The translations under genes were made by a program, and so were the position numbers. The notes beneath the pieces were generated by a model that saw nothing but the letters and a program-made list of their open reading frames with translations, was not told the origin of the DNA and did no database searches. Below, in pieces: positions 1-8,000 of a stretch of DNA of 19,752 nucleotides; position 1 is the stretch's first letter; every line of letters starts with the position of its first letter. The stretch comes from Omnitrophica WOR_2 bacterium RIFCSPLOWO2_01_FULL_41_12. Lineage in GTDB: Bacteria > Omnitrophota > Gorgyraeia > Gygaellales > Profunditerraquicolaceae. The stretch lies in assembly GCA_001805765.1 (NCBI GenBank), contig MHGW01000047.1:4453-24204 (forward strand), given 5' to 3'.

Positions 1-271
1 TAAGTTCCTCGCCGACCTTATATTCCCGGTTAGGTTCTTTAAGCACTTCCCGGATTAATTTTAAAGGCGCAATGCTTAACTTCTTAAAAAATTCCTGCCG
101 GGGTTTTTTTAAGGACTTTGCCTTCGCAAGATCAAATCCTATTTGGATATTCTTACCTCTTATGGCTAATATTGGGCATGGCCCTGCCTCAATGGCAGTA
201 ATCCCGACGAGTTTGCCATCTTCGCTAAAAATCTGCGTCATCCCTAATTTTTTACCCAGCAAAGCGATCAT
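1..271 (-). CDS. rplC: 50S ribosomal protein L3, N-terminal part
   Basis: Ribosomal protein L3 binds 23S rRNA early in large-subunit assembly and reaches towards the peptidyl transferase centre. Translating the minus strand from the ATG at 271 gives 90 residues beginning MIALLGKKLGMTQIF, the hallmark start of bacterial L3; the gene then runs off the left edge, so roughly the last 110 to 120 residues of a normal L3 are not visible. It follows rpsJ, the standard order at the head of the S10 operon, but across an unusually large 151-nt gap full of hairpins. No Shine-Dalgarno sequence lies before this ATG: the bases just upstream are TCATTGAAA and belong to a repeat. An in-frame ATG at 286 would add five residues (MCSLK) that do not fit the family, so 271 is preferred. 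The product identification is very secure; the exact initiation mechanism is not. Confidence 0.95.
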   Translation of the reverse strand, partial: MIALLGKKLGMTQIFSEDGKLVGITAIEAGPCPILAIRGKNIQIGFDLAKAKSLKKPRQEFFKKLSIAPLKLIREVLKEPNREYKVGEEL

Positions 272-272
272 T

Positions 273-330
273 TTCAATGAGCACATAACTTACGAACACG
301 AAGTGTGAGTAAGTTATGTGTGCGAATTGA
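273..330 (-). repeat. Palindromic repeat element, copy A (rpsJ-rplC gap)
   Basis: A 58-nt imperfect palindrome. A 12-bp perfect stem pairs 282-293 (CACATAACTTAC) with 309-320, and 274-278 also pairs with 326-330 (TCAAT/ATTGA). Inside is a second stem, ACAC (296-299) with GTGT (303-306), around a GAA loop. A second copy lies at 1946-2007. The two share a 24-base identical block (307-330 here, 1984-2007 there), while their inner hairpins differ in sequence yet each is self-complementary. The left end of the element lies one base from the rplC start codon. It could be a mobile REP or MITE-like palindrome, or a structured RNA processing or regulatory site. Confidence 0.85.
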
Positions 331-357
331 ATCCTTGACATCTTTGATGTCAAGGAT
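331..357. repeat. Perfect 12-bp hairpin in the rpsJ-rplC gap
   Basis: The sequence ATCCTTGACATC (331-342) is followed by the loop TTT and its exact reverse complement (346-357). The next bases on the minus strand are TCAATTC of the adjoining repeat and not a T-run, so this does not look like an intrinsic terminator in the direction of transcription. It lies between the two other stem-loops of this gap and has no second copy in the window. Confidence 0.8.
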
Positions 358-369
358 AAGTTCGGACTG

Positions 370-430
370 ATAAGTTATGTCGATTAGGTTATTTTTAATA
401 TATGTCTCCATAACTTATGTCCTCACTTAA
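370..430 (-). repeat. Long-loop stem with CATAACTTA motifs and shared 13-mer
   Basis: ATAAGTTATG (370-379) is the exact reverse complement of CATAACTTAT (409-418), giving a 10-bp stem with a 29-nt A/T-rich loop. The motif CATAACTTA or its complement also forms both arms of the neighbouring element at 273-330, so the gap contains four copies of it. The 13-mer TGTCCTCACTTAA at 418-430 recurs at 2012-2024, after fusA. In both places it covers the stop codon of the upstream gene, but in different reading frames (TGA for rpsJ, TAA for fusA). That indicates it belongs to the repeat and is not conserved coding sequence. Confidence 0.7.
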
Positions 431-722
431 TTTCCACATCCACCCCTGCAGGCAGATTTAGTTTTCTTAATGCGTCGATGGTCTTAGATGTCGGCTCATA
501 TATATCAATCAGCCGTTTGTGCGTGGACAACTCGAACTGTTCGCGCGACTTCTTATCGATTACCGGGGAGCGCAAAACTGTATAAAGCTCCCTCTTCGTC
601 GGCAGGGGCACCGGCCCGGAGATATTTGCGCCCGTGCGCCTGACAGTATCCACGATTTCTACCACTGCCTGATCCAAAAGGCGGTGGTCATATGCCTTTA
701 GTTTTATCCTGATCTTTTGCAT
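423..722 (-). CDS. rpsJ: 30S ribosomal protein S10 (NusE)
   Basis: S10 sits in the head of the small subunit. As NusE it also pairs with NusB in antitermination complexes and contacts NusG, linking transcription to translation. The 99-residue product is full length and slightly shorter than the 102-103 residues usual elsewhere. It shows the conserved MQKIRIKLKAYDH start, the TGANISGPVPLPT loop segment and the RSPVIDKKSREQFE segment. The start is supported by AAAGGAAAG just upstream of the ATG. It begins 12 nt after the tuf stop and is followed by the 151-nt hairpin-rich gap before rplC. Its TGA stop lies inside a 13-mer shared with the end of fusA, so the repeat probably provides the stop codon. 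Confidence 0.98.
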   Translation of the reverse strand: MQKIRIKLKAYDHRLLDQAVVEIVDTVRRTGANISGPVPLPTKRELYTVLRSPVIDKKSREQFELSTHKRLIDIYEPTSKTIDALRKLNLPAGVDVEIK

Positions 723-734
723 CTTTCCTTTAAA

Positions 735-1934
735 TTAAGCAATCACCTCAGAAACCACGCCCGCGCCTACGGTATGCCCGCCTTCGCGGATAGCAAAACG
801 CGATTCCTTTTCCATGGCAATAGGCACAATCAATTCTACTTCCAAATTAACGTTATCACCCGGCATAATCATTTCTACGCCGCTGGGAAGAGTGACCGAA
901 CCGGTAACATCCGTGGTGCGGAAATAAAACTGCGGCCGGTAACCCTTAAAAAATGGCGTATGCCTTCCGCCTTCTTCTTTGGTTAAAACGTAGACCTGGG
1001 CCTTAAATTTGGTATGGGGAGTAATAGACTTAGGCGCAGCTAAAACCATACCGCGCTCCAGGTCATCTTTTTCTATTCCACGCAAAAGTATCCCCACATT
1101 ATCGCCAGCCAGGCCTTCATCCAGAATTTTTCTGAACATTTCAATGCCGGTAACTACTGTTTTTCTTACTTCCGGCCTTAAGCCCACCATTTCTATTTCT
1201 TCGTTGAGCTTAACCTTACCGCGCTCTATCCTGCCTGTACCTACCGTACCTCTACCCTCAATAGTAAAAACATCTTCTACTGCCATCAGAAATGGCTTGT
1301 CCATATCTCTTTTGGGCAAAGGTATAAACTCATCCACTGCCTTCATTAAATCCAGTATGGCCTTGCAATCCGGATGATTCGGGTCTCCTACGGCGTTCAT
1401 GGCATTCAAAGCGCTTCCCTTAATAATCGGTGTTTTATCGCCGGGGAAATTGTATTTGGTCAACAGTTCCCTGACTTCCATCTCTACCAAGTCAATCAAT
1501 TCTTTGTCAGAAACCATATCTGTTTTATTCAGGAACACCACCATTGCCGGAACGTTTACCTGCCGGGCTAAAAGTATGTGTTCCCGGGTTTGAGGCATAG
1601 GGCCGTCTGCTGCGGAAACTACCAGGATGGCCCCATCCATCTGCGCGGCACCGGTGATCATATTTTTGATATAGTCAGCGTGGCCCGGGCAGTCAATATG
1701 CGCGTAGTGGCGGGCATTTGTCTGATACTCTACGTGCGAAATATTAATGGTTACTCCTCTTTCCCTTTCCTCAGGCGCATTATCAATAGAATCATAGGTT
1801 CTCACTTCCGCAAAACCTTGCTTGCTTAAGACCATAGTAATTGCTGCGGTAAGGGTAGTCTTTCCATGGTCAACATGACCGATGGTCCCGATGTTGACGT
1901 GCGGTTTTGTCCTGACAAATTTTTCTTTAGCCAT
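735..1934 (-). CDS. tuf: Translation elongation factor Tu
   Basis: EF-Tu is the cytoplasmic GTPase that delivers aminoacyl-tRNA to the ribosomal A site. The 399-residue product is full length. The G domain carries GHVDHGKT (19-26), DCPGHAD (81-87), NKTD (136-139) and GSAL (173-176), with the switch I segment ERGVTINISHVEY before them. Domains 2 and 3 follow and end in a typical GGHTVGAGVV segment. The start is fixed by a strong Shine-Dalgarno, GGAGG at 1941-1945, six bases before the ATG. It follows fusA, as in the classic str operon, but an 86-nt gap with a palindromic repeat separates them. It is the only tuf copy in the window. In several bacteria a second copy lies between tRNA-Thr and rpmG, but that position is empty here. 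Confidence 0.99.
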   Translation of the reverse strand: MAKEKFVRTKPHVNIGTIGHVDHGKTTLTAAITMVLSKQGFAEVRTYDSIDNAPEERERGVTINISHVEYQTNARHYAHIDCPGHADYIKNMITGAAQMDGAILVVSAADGPMPQTREHILLARQVNVPAMVVFLNKTDMVSDKELIDLVEMEVRELLTKYNFPGDKTPIIKGSALNAMNAVGDPNHPDCKAILDLMKAVDEFIPLPKRDMDKPFLMAVEDVFTIEGRGTVGTGRIERGKVKLNEEIEMVGLRPEVRKTVVTGIEMFRKILDEGLAGDNVGILLRGIEKDDLERGMVLAAPKSITPHTKFKAQVYVLTKEEGGRHTPFFKGYRPQFYFRTTDVTGSVTLPSGVEMIMPGDNVNLEVELIVPIAMEKESRFAIREGGHTVGAGVVSEVIA

Positions 1935-1945
1935 TATTTTCCTCC

Positions 1946-2024
1946 TTCAATGAGCACATCCCTTACGATCCGCCGTAGGCGGAGAGTAAGTTATGTGTGC
2001 GAATTGACCTTTGTCCTCACTTAA
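1946..2024 (-). repeat. Palindromic repeat element, copy B (fusA-tuf gap)
   Basis: The core palindrome covers 1946-2007 (62 nt) and the shared 13-mer TGTCCTCACTTAA extends it to 2024. The arm at 1984-2007 is identical over 24 bases to copy A. The opposite arm has two changes (CATCCCTTAC where copy A has CATAACTTAC), which weaken that stem. The inner hairpin is TCCGCC (1969-1974), loop GTA, GGCGGA (1978-1983), quite different from the ACAC/GTGT stem of copy A but equally well paired. Unlike copy A, it stops just before a strong Shine-Dalgarno, so tuf keeps its ribosome binding site. Confidence 0.85.
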
Positions 2025-4105
2025 AATCTCGTAGCCACAATGCGAGTTGCGATTTTCTCAGCTATATGTGCAGGCACCTCAGTATAAAACGAGGGCTCCA
2101 TTGTATAGGATGCGCGGCCTTGAGTCAAAGAACGCAACACCGTCGCATAATTAAAAATCTCTGCCAAAGGCACATTGGTTCTAATCATGCGGATATTCAG
2201 CCTTTGGGATAAAGATATAATTTTGGCGCGCCGGGAATTTAAATCTCCGATTACCTGGCCCATGTATTCCTCCGGCACGATGATTTCCATATCCATAATC
2301 GGCTCCAATAAAATAGAATTTGCCTTCTTCAGGCCTTCGGAAAAAGCAATACCTGCCGCCATCTTAAAAGCAAGTTCCGAAGAATCTACTTCGTGAAATG
2401 AACCGTCAATCAGTGTCGTTTTTATATCGGTAACTGGATAGCCGGATAAAATCCCGCTTTTTGCCGCGGCTAAAACACCTTCTTTTACTGAAGGGATAAA
2501 TTCCCTGGGGATAGCTCCGCTTTTTATCTTATCCTCAAAGGTAATACCTGTTCCCGGCATCTCCTGAGGCTCCATTTCTATGACCACATGGCCGTATTGG
2601 CCGTGGCCGCCGCTCTGCTGAATGAATTTTCCCGTAGCAATAATTTTTTTGGTAATGGTCTCCCGGTAGGCAACCTGGGGAGAACCTATCTTTGCCTCTA
2701 CATTAAATTCGCGTAATATCCGGTCAATCATGATCTCTAAATGCAGCTGTCCCATGCCGGATATAATGGTCTGTCCGGTTTCCTGATTATAAGTCACCCG
2801 AAAAGAGGGATCTTCTTCTTCCAATTTATGTAATGCCATGCCTAATTTTTCCTGGTCCTGTTTTGTCTCTGGCTCTATAGCCTGCTGGATTACCGGTTCA
2901 GGAAAACGGATGGCCTCAATTAAAATAGGGTTGGATTCGTCGCAAAGCGTATCTCCGGTTTTGGTTTCTTTTAATCCCACCGCAGCAGCAATGTCTCCGG
3001 TAGAAACCTCTGAAATAACTTCCTGGCGGTTGGCATGCATCTGCACTATTTTGGTCACCCGCTCCTCTGATCTCCGGAAGGCATTATAAACATAGGTACC
3101 TGAAGTTAAACTGCCGGAATAAACCCTGAGATAATTAAGTTTTCCCACATAAGGGTCGGCAGTAACCTTAAAACACAATGCGCAGAAAGGAGATTCGTCG
3201 CAGGCTTTGCGCTCTTCATATTCTCCGCTTACCGGTTCAATACCTTTTATCGCAGGTAGGTCAACCGGCGAAGGCAGATAATCACAGATAGCATCCAAAA
3301 GTAATTGCACCCCTTTATTTCTGAAGGACGAAGCGCATAAAACCGGCACAAATTTATTTTTTATCGTCGCTCTTCTGATCGCTTCTTTGATCTGCGTGAC
3401 ACTAATCTCTTTGCCGTGCACAAATTGATCCATAATAAATTCATCCGCATCAGAAAGCCTCTCCAGGAGTATCCCGTGGTACTTATTGACTTCCTCTTCT
3501 AAATCCGCAGGCACTTGCGTAACTTCAATGTCTTTTCCGGATTCGTCCTTATATACAAAAAGCTTTTTTTCGATCAAATCAATGATCCCGCGGAAATTTT
3601 CCTCATGGCCAAAAGGCAATTGGATGGCTGCGGCGTTCGCCCCTAATTTTTTATGTATCTGCTGTACTACATCTAAAAAGTTACTGCCGGTACGATCCAT
3701 TTTATTCACCAGGGAAATCCTCGGCACACCATAGCGGTCAGCCTGGCGCCATACCGTCTCTGACTGCGGTTCCACTCCGCCCACTGCGCAAAAAATCACC
3801 ACTGCTCCGTCTAAGACCTTCAAAGACCTTTCTACTTCTACGGTAAAATCTACATGGCCGGGCGTATCAATAATATTAATGCGAAAATCGCCCCAGAAAC
3901 AAGTAGTACAGGCAGCAGTGATAGTAATACCCCTTTCCTGCTCCTGAACCATCCAGTCCATTGTGGCCGTGCCTTCGTCTACCTCTCCGATCTTATAGGT
4001 TTTTCCGGTATAATAAAGTATGCGCTCGGAAGTAGTAGTCTTACCTGCGTCTATATGTGCGATAATTCCAATATTCCTAATTTTTTCTAAAGGTATCTTT
4101 CTCAT
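2021..4105 (-). CDS. fusA: Translation elongation factor G
   Basis: EF-G is the GTPase that drives tRNA and mRNA translocation on the ribosome and acts with RRF in ribosome recycling. The 694-residue product has the family's normal length. The G domain shows AHIDAGKT (16-23), DTPGHVDFTVEVERS, NKMDRTG and the CASSFRNKGVQ segment. Domains II to V follow, with the conserved GMGQLHLEI and the domain IV segment GGHGQYGHVV. The start is supported by AAGGAAAT directly upstream of the ATG. It lies in the str operon order rpsL-rpsG-fusA-tuf. Upstream is a 74-nt gap filled by a GGGACAG-type repeat and downstream an 86-nt gap with the palindromic repeat, so this gene is bracketed by potential RNA structures on both sides. 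Confidence 0.99.
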   Translation of the reverse strand: MRKIPLEKIRNIGIIAHIDAGKTTTSERILYYTGKTYKIGEVDEGTATMDWMVQEQERGITITAACTTCFWGDFRINIIDTPGHVDFTVEVERSLKVLDGAVVIFCAVGGVEPQSETVWRQADRYGVPRISLVNKMDRTGSNFLDVVQQIHKKLGANAAAIQLPFGHEENFRGIIDLIEKKLFVYKDESGKDIEVTQVPADLEEEVNKYHGILLERLSDADEFIMDQFVHGKEISVTQIKEAIRRATIKNKFVPVLCASSFRNKGVQLLLDAICDYLPSPVDLPAIKGIEPVSGEYEERKACDESPFCALCFKVTADPYVGKLNYLRVYSGSLTSGTYVYNAFRRSEERVTKIVQMHANRQEVISEVSTGDIAAAVGLKETKTGDTLCDESNPILIEAIRFPEPVIQQAIEPETKQDQEKLGMALHKLEEEDPSFRVTYNQETGQTIISGMGQLHLEIMIDRILREFNVEAKIGSPQVAYRETITKKIIATGKFIQQSGGHGQYGHVVIEMEPQEMPGTGITFEDKIKSGAIPREFIPSVKEGVLAAAKSGILSGYPVTDIKTTLIDGSFHEVDSSELAFKMAAGIAFSEGLKKANSILLEPIMDMEIIVPEEYMGQVIGDLNSRRAKIISLSQRLNIRMIRTNVPLAEIFNYATVLRSLTQGRASYTMEPSFYTEVPAHIAEKIATRIVATRF

Positions 4106-4113
4106 ATTTCCTT

Positions 4114-4170
4114 AGGGACAGGCCCCTGCGGGGTCTGTCCCTGACAGATCACCTTCGGCGGCCTGTCCCC
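4114..4170 (-). repeat. GGGACAG-type hairpin element in the rpsG-fusA gap
   Basis: Three modules lie in 57 bases. In the minus-strand direction the order is GGGGACAGGCC, then AGGGACAGACCCC, then GGGGCCTGTCCCT, that is direct, direct, inverted. The last two form a hairpin with an 8-bp outer stem (4114-4121 with 4135-4142), one imperfect position and a 4-bp CCCC/GGGG inner stem around a 3-base loop. The first and third can instead form a 10-bp perfect stem (GGGACAGGCC with GGCCTGTCCC), enclosing a small CTGTC-AGG-GACAG hairpin. The two folds exclude each other. The element ends just before the fusA ribosome binding site. A relative lies at 14058-14106. Confidence 0.8.
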
Positions 4171-4179
4171 TTTGTTTAC

Positions 4180-4650
4180 TCACCAGCGAAAATGCGCGAA
4201 GGCTTTATTTGCCTCCGCCATCTTATGTGTATCATCTCTTTTCTTTATACTGGAGCCTTCGCCTTTATAAGCCGCGATAATTTCATCGGCTAACTTATCT
4301 TTCATGGACTTGCCTTTTTTCTGTTTGGCAAAATCCCTGATCCAGCGCAGGGCAATAGCTGTTCCTCTTTCCTGCCTGACCTCAATAGGTATCTGATAAG
4401 TCGCTCCGCCCACGCGGCGCGGTTTTACTTCCAGGCGCGGCCGGGCATTATCTATGGCTTTATAAAATATCTTGAGCACATCCGGTTCATTGAGTTGTTG
4501 TTTTATACTCTCCAATGCGCCGTAGATTATTTTTTCGGCCAGGGATTTTTTCCCCTGCAGGGTCATCATATTAATAAACTTGGCTACTACTTTACTGTCA
4601 AACTTGGCATCGGCTAAAACTTCTCTTTTTGGCGCGCTTCTTCTTCTCAT
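4180..4650 (-). CDS. rpsG: 30S ribosomal protein S7
   Basis: S7 is a primary 16S rRNA binding protein that nucleates assembly of the small-subunit head, and it lies near the E site. The 156-residue product has the family length and begins MRRRSAPKREVLADAKF, with the conserved VKPRRVGGATYQIP and KLADEIIAAYKGEGSSIKKR segments. Its ATG overlaps the rpsL TGA stop in an ATGA arrangement, so the two are probably translationally coupled. It ends with the conserved FAHFRW. A 74-nt gap separates it from fusA. In E. coli S7 represses its own operon through the rpsL-rpsG spacer; here the genes overlap, so that spacer-based control cannot operate in the same way. Confidence 0.98.
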   Translation of the reverse strand: MRRRSAPKREVLADAKFDSKVVAKFINMMTLQGKKSLAEKIIYGALESIKQQLNEPDVLKIFYKAIDNARPRLEVKPRRVGGATYQIPIEVRQERGTAIALRWIRDFAKQKKGKSMKDKLADEIIAAYKGEGSSIKKRDDTHKMAEANKAFAHFRW

Positions 4651-5018
4651 TTCGGTCTTTTTGCTCCGTACTTAGAACGCGATTTTCTGCGTTGATTTAC
4701 TCCTGCAGTATCCAGTGTGCCTCTGACAATATGGTACCTGACTCCCGGCAGGTCTTTTACCCTGCCTCCCCTGACTAAAACTATGGAGTGTTCCTGTAGA
4801 TTATGGCCTTCGCCGGGAATATAAGAGGTAACTTCTATGCCTGTGGTTAATCTTACCCTGGCTATTTTTCTTAAGGCGGAGTTGGGCTTTTTAGGCGTCA
4901 TCGTACGCACCTGAAGGCAAACCCCGCGTCTCTGCGGACAGGCCTTTAAAGCCGGTGATTTTGTTTTTTTCTTTTTAGATACCCTGCCCCACCTGATTAA
5001 TTGCGAAATTGTCGGCAT
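4647..5018 (-). CDS. rpsL: 30S ribosomal protein S12
   Basis: S12 lies at the decoding centre and affects accuracy and streptomycin binding. The 123-residue product is full length. It contains TPKKPNSALRK, with the key lysine at 43, and GGRVKDLPGVRYHIVRG, with Asp89 at the position methylthiolated by RimO in other bacteria. Lysines 43 and 88, where streptomycin-resistance changes usually fall, have their common wild-type identity. The start codon overlaps the last base of the rpoC stop (TAATG), and AAAGGAAAG upstream gives a good ribosome binding site. The C-terminus ends SKYGAKRPK as in the family. Direct joining of rpoC to rpsL without a spacer fuses the beta operon to the str operon. Confidence 0.99.
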   Translation of the reverse strand: MPTISQLIRWGRVSKKKKTKSPALKACPQRRGVCLQVRTMTPKKPNSALRKIARVRLTTGIEVTSYIPGEGHNLQEHSIVLVRGGRVKDLPGVRYHIVRGTLDTAGVNQRRKSRSKYGAKRPK

Positions 5019-8000
5019 TAACTTTCCTTTATTACTTCTATCTGGCGATGGTCGCGAAAACCTGTGCCTGCGGGAATCAAATGCCCCACAATCACATTCT
5101 CTTTTAAACCGAATAATTCATCATGTTTTCCGGAAGTAGCCGCTTCCGTAAGCACGCGCGTAGTCTCCTGAAAACTGGCTGCAGAGATAAAACTCTCCGT
5201 AGTTAAAGAGGCCTTGGTAATACCTAATAATAATGGCGTGGCCTGGGCAGGTTTACCGCCTTTTTTCATGACCCTGGTGTTTTCTTTTTGAAATTTCCAT
5301 TTATCTACCTGCTGTATGGCTAAAAATTCCGTATCGCCCGGGTCTTCCACGCGTACTTTTTTCAACATCTGCCGGATAATCAACTCAATGTGCTTATCGT
5401 TGATGCGCACGCCTTGCAACCGGTAAACTTCCTGCACTTCATTGACCAGGTATTCCTGCAGGACCTTATCACCGCAAACCCTTAAGATATCCTGTAGGAC
5501 TACCGGCCCGTCGGTTAACTGCTGTCCGGCAATAACTTTATCACCCTTATAAACATTGGGATGCTTTCCGTGAGGAATCACATATTCTCGCTGCATACCG
5601 GTGGCAGATTTGACAATAATTACGCGCTGGCCCTTTTTAGATTGGCCAAATTCTACAAAACCATCAATCTCGCTGATAATTGCCGGTTCTTTTGGCCTGC
5701 GGGCTTCAAATAATTCTGCTACCCGGGGCAGGCCTCCGGTAATATCCCTGGTCTTTCCTGCTAATCGCGGTATCTTGGCTAAAAGATCACCGCCAGCTAC
5801 CTTTTGGCCATCCTTCACTAATATATGCGCGCCGATAGGGATAGGATAGATTCCTAAAACTTCTTTATTTTCATTCAAAATAATTATTTGCGGATGGTAT
5901 TCCTGTTTATGCTCTACTACTACGCGTTCGCTTAATTTGGTCACCGGGTTGAGTTCTTCTCTTACCGTCACATTCTCCTTCAGGTCTTCATACCTTACCT
6001 GGCCATTAACTTCGGTCAGGACAGGCAGGGTGTACGGGTCCCAACGCACAAAGGCCTCACCCTTAGGAACCTCACCCCCATCGGCAATAGTGATGACAGC
6101 GCCCTGAAGCAGAGGATAACGCTCAATCTCCCGGCCATTTTTATCATTAATACTTACAGAACCGTTTCTATTTAAAACAATAAATTCTTTTCTCTGGGTA
6201 GCTACCCTTAAACTATGGTATTTGACGATTCCTTTATTCTTGGATTTAATAAATGATTGTTCAATGGTCCTGGAGGCAGTGCCGCCGATATGGAATGTCC
6301 TCATGGTTAACTGCGTTCCGGGCTCGCCGATACTCTGGGCAGCAATTACCCCTACTGCCTCGCCTAATTCCACTAATCTTCCGCTGGCGAGGTTCCTACC
6401 GTAACATTTGGTGCAGACGCCCCGGCCGGATTCACAGGTGAGAACGCTGCGGATGCGTATCTTCTCAATACCCAGCCTTTCAATTTCCGTAGCCTTTTCC
6501 TCGCTAACCTCTGAACCTGCCTCTACAATAGCCTGATCCGTAATTACGTCTACTATGTTATCTAAAACCACCCTGCCGAAAATACGGTCTTTTAAACTTA
6601 CCACAATCTCATCGCCCTCAATAATCGCTGAAACAGTAATGCCGTTAAGCGTGCCGCAGTCTTTCTCGCTGACAATAACTTCCTGGGCGACATCAACGAG
6701 CCTGCGGGTAAGGTAGCCTGCATCTGCGGTTTTTAATGCTGTATCTGCCAAGCCCTTGCGTGCGCCGTGCGTAGAAATAAAATACTCCAATACGGTCAGT
6801 CCCTCTCTAAAGTTGGCGGTAATCGGGCTTTCAATGATTTCACCCGATGGTTTTGCCATCAGGCCGCGCATACCTGCCAATTGCCTGACCTGTAGCCGGG
6901 AACCCCTGGCCCCGGAATCCGCCATCATAAATATAGGATTAAAAGGCTCCATCTCTTTAAATAACAGGTCGGAAACCTTATCCGTAGCGTGTGTCCAGAT
7001 ATCAATGACTTTATTATAGCGCTCCCGGTCAGTGATAATACCTTTACGATACTGCTCCTCTACTTTCCTCACTTCTTCCTTGGCTTCTTTTAACACTTCC
7101 GGTTTTTCCTTGGGGATAGTCAAATCATTAATACCGATAGAAATACCGCCGGAGGTTCCCAATTCAAAACCCATACTTTTGATATCATCTAATAATCGTA
7201 TGGTCCTTTGATGGCCAAAGCGCTTATGGCATTCAGCCACAATATCGCCTATCGTATTTTTATTCAGGTCTTTATTCACAAATCCAAATTCCAGCGGCAG
7301 GAGCTGATTAAATAAAACCTTGCCTACAGAGGTGCTAATGATTTGTTTTCCGGATATAGCTTTTTTTTCCTCAAAATCAAAGAAAATATTTATTTTTAAT
7401 TTTATTCTGGTATGCAGGATGACGGCATTATCTTCATAGGCAACCACAACCTCTTCTGGATTAGAAAAAAGCTTATCTTCTCCTTTTGATCCTGGTTTTT
7501 CTTTGGATATATAAGAAACGCCCAAAACGATATCCTGTGTGGGCGTAAGAATCGGCCGGCCATCTGCTGGAGAAAACAAATTATTTATGGAAAGCATTAG
7601 TACTTTTGCCTCAATCTGCGATTCCAAAGATAAAGGCACATGCACTGCCATCTGGTCGCCGTCAAAATCGGCATTAAAGGCGGTGCAGACTAAGGGATGG
7701 ACTTTTATGGATTTACCTTCGATCAATACGGGTTGGAAAGCTTGAATACCTAAACGGTGCAATGTGGGTGCGCGGTTCAATAAAACCGGGTGGTCTTTGA
7801 TCACCTCGTCTAAAATATCCCAAACCTCAATTTTTCCGCGTTCTACCATTCGGCGCGCGCCTTTTATGGTATGCACAAAGCCTTTTTCCCGTAATTTCTT
7901 AATAATAAACGGCTCAAATAATTCTAAGGCCATCTGTTTGGGCAGGCCGCATTCGTGCAGTTTAAGTTCCGGCCCGACCACAATTACTGAACGGCCGGAA

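Noticed and set aside
72..308. Plus-strand frame of 78 codons at the left edge
   Set aside because: It is antisense to the clearly recognisable N-terminus of ribosomal protein L3 and ends inside the palindromic repeat.
1321..1540. NKTD instead of NKCD in the EF-Tu G4 motif as an anomaly
   Set aside because: The required N, K and D are present and the third residue is variable among GTPases.
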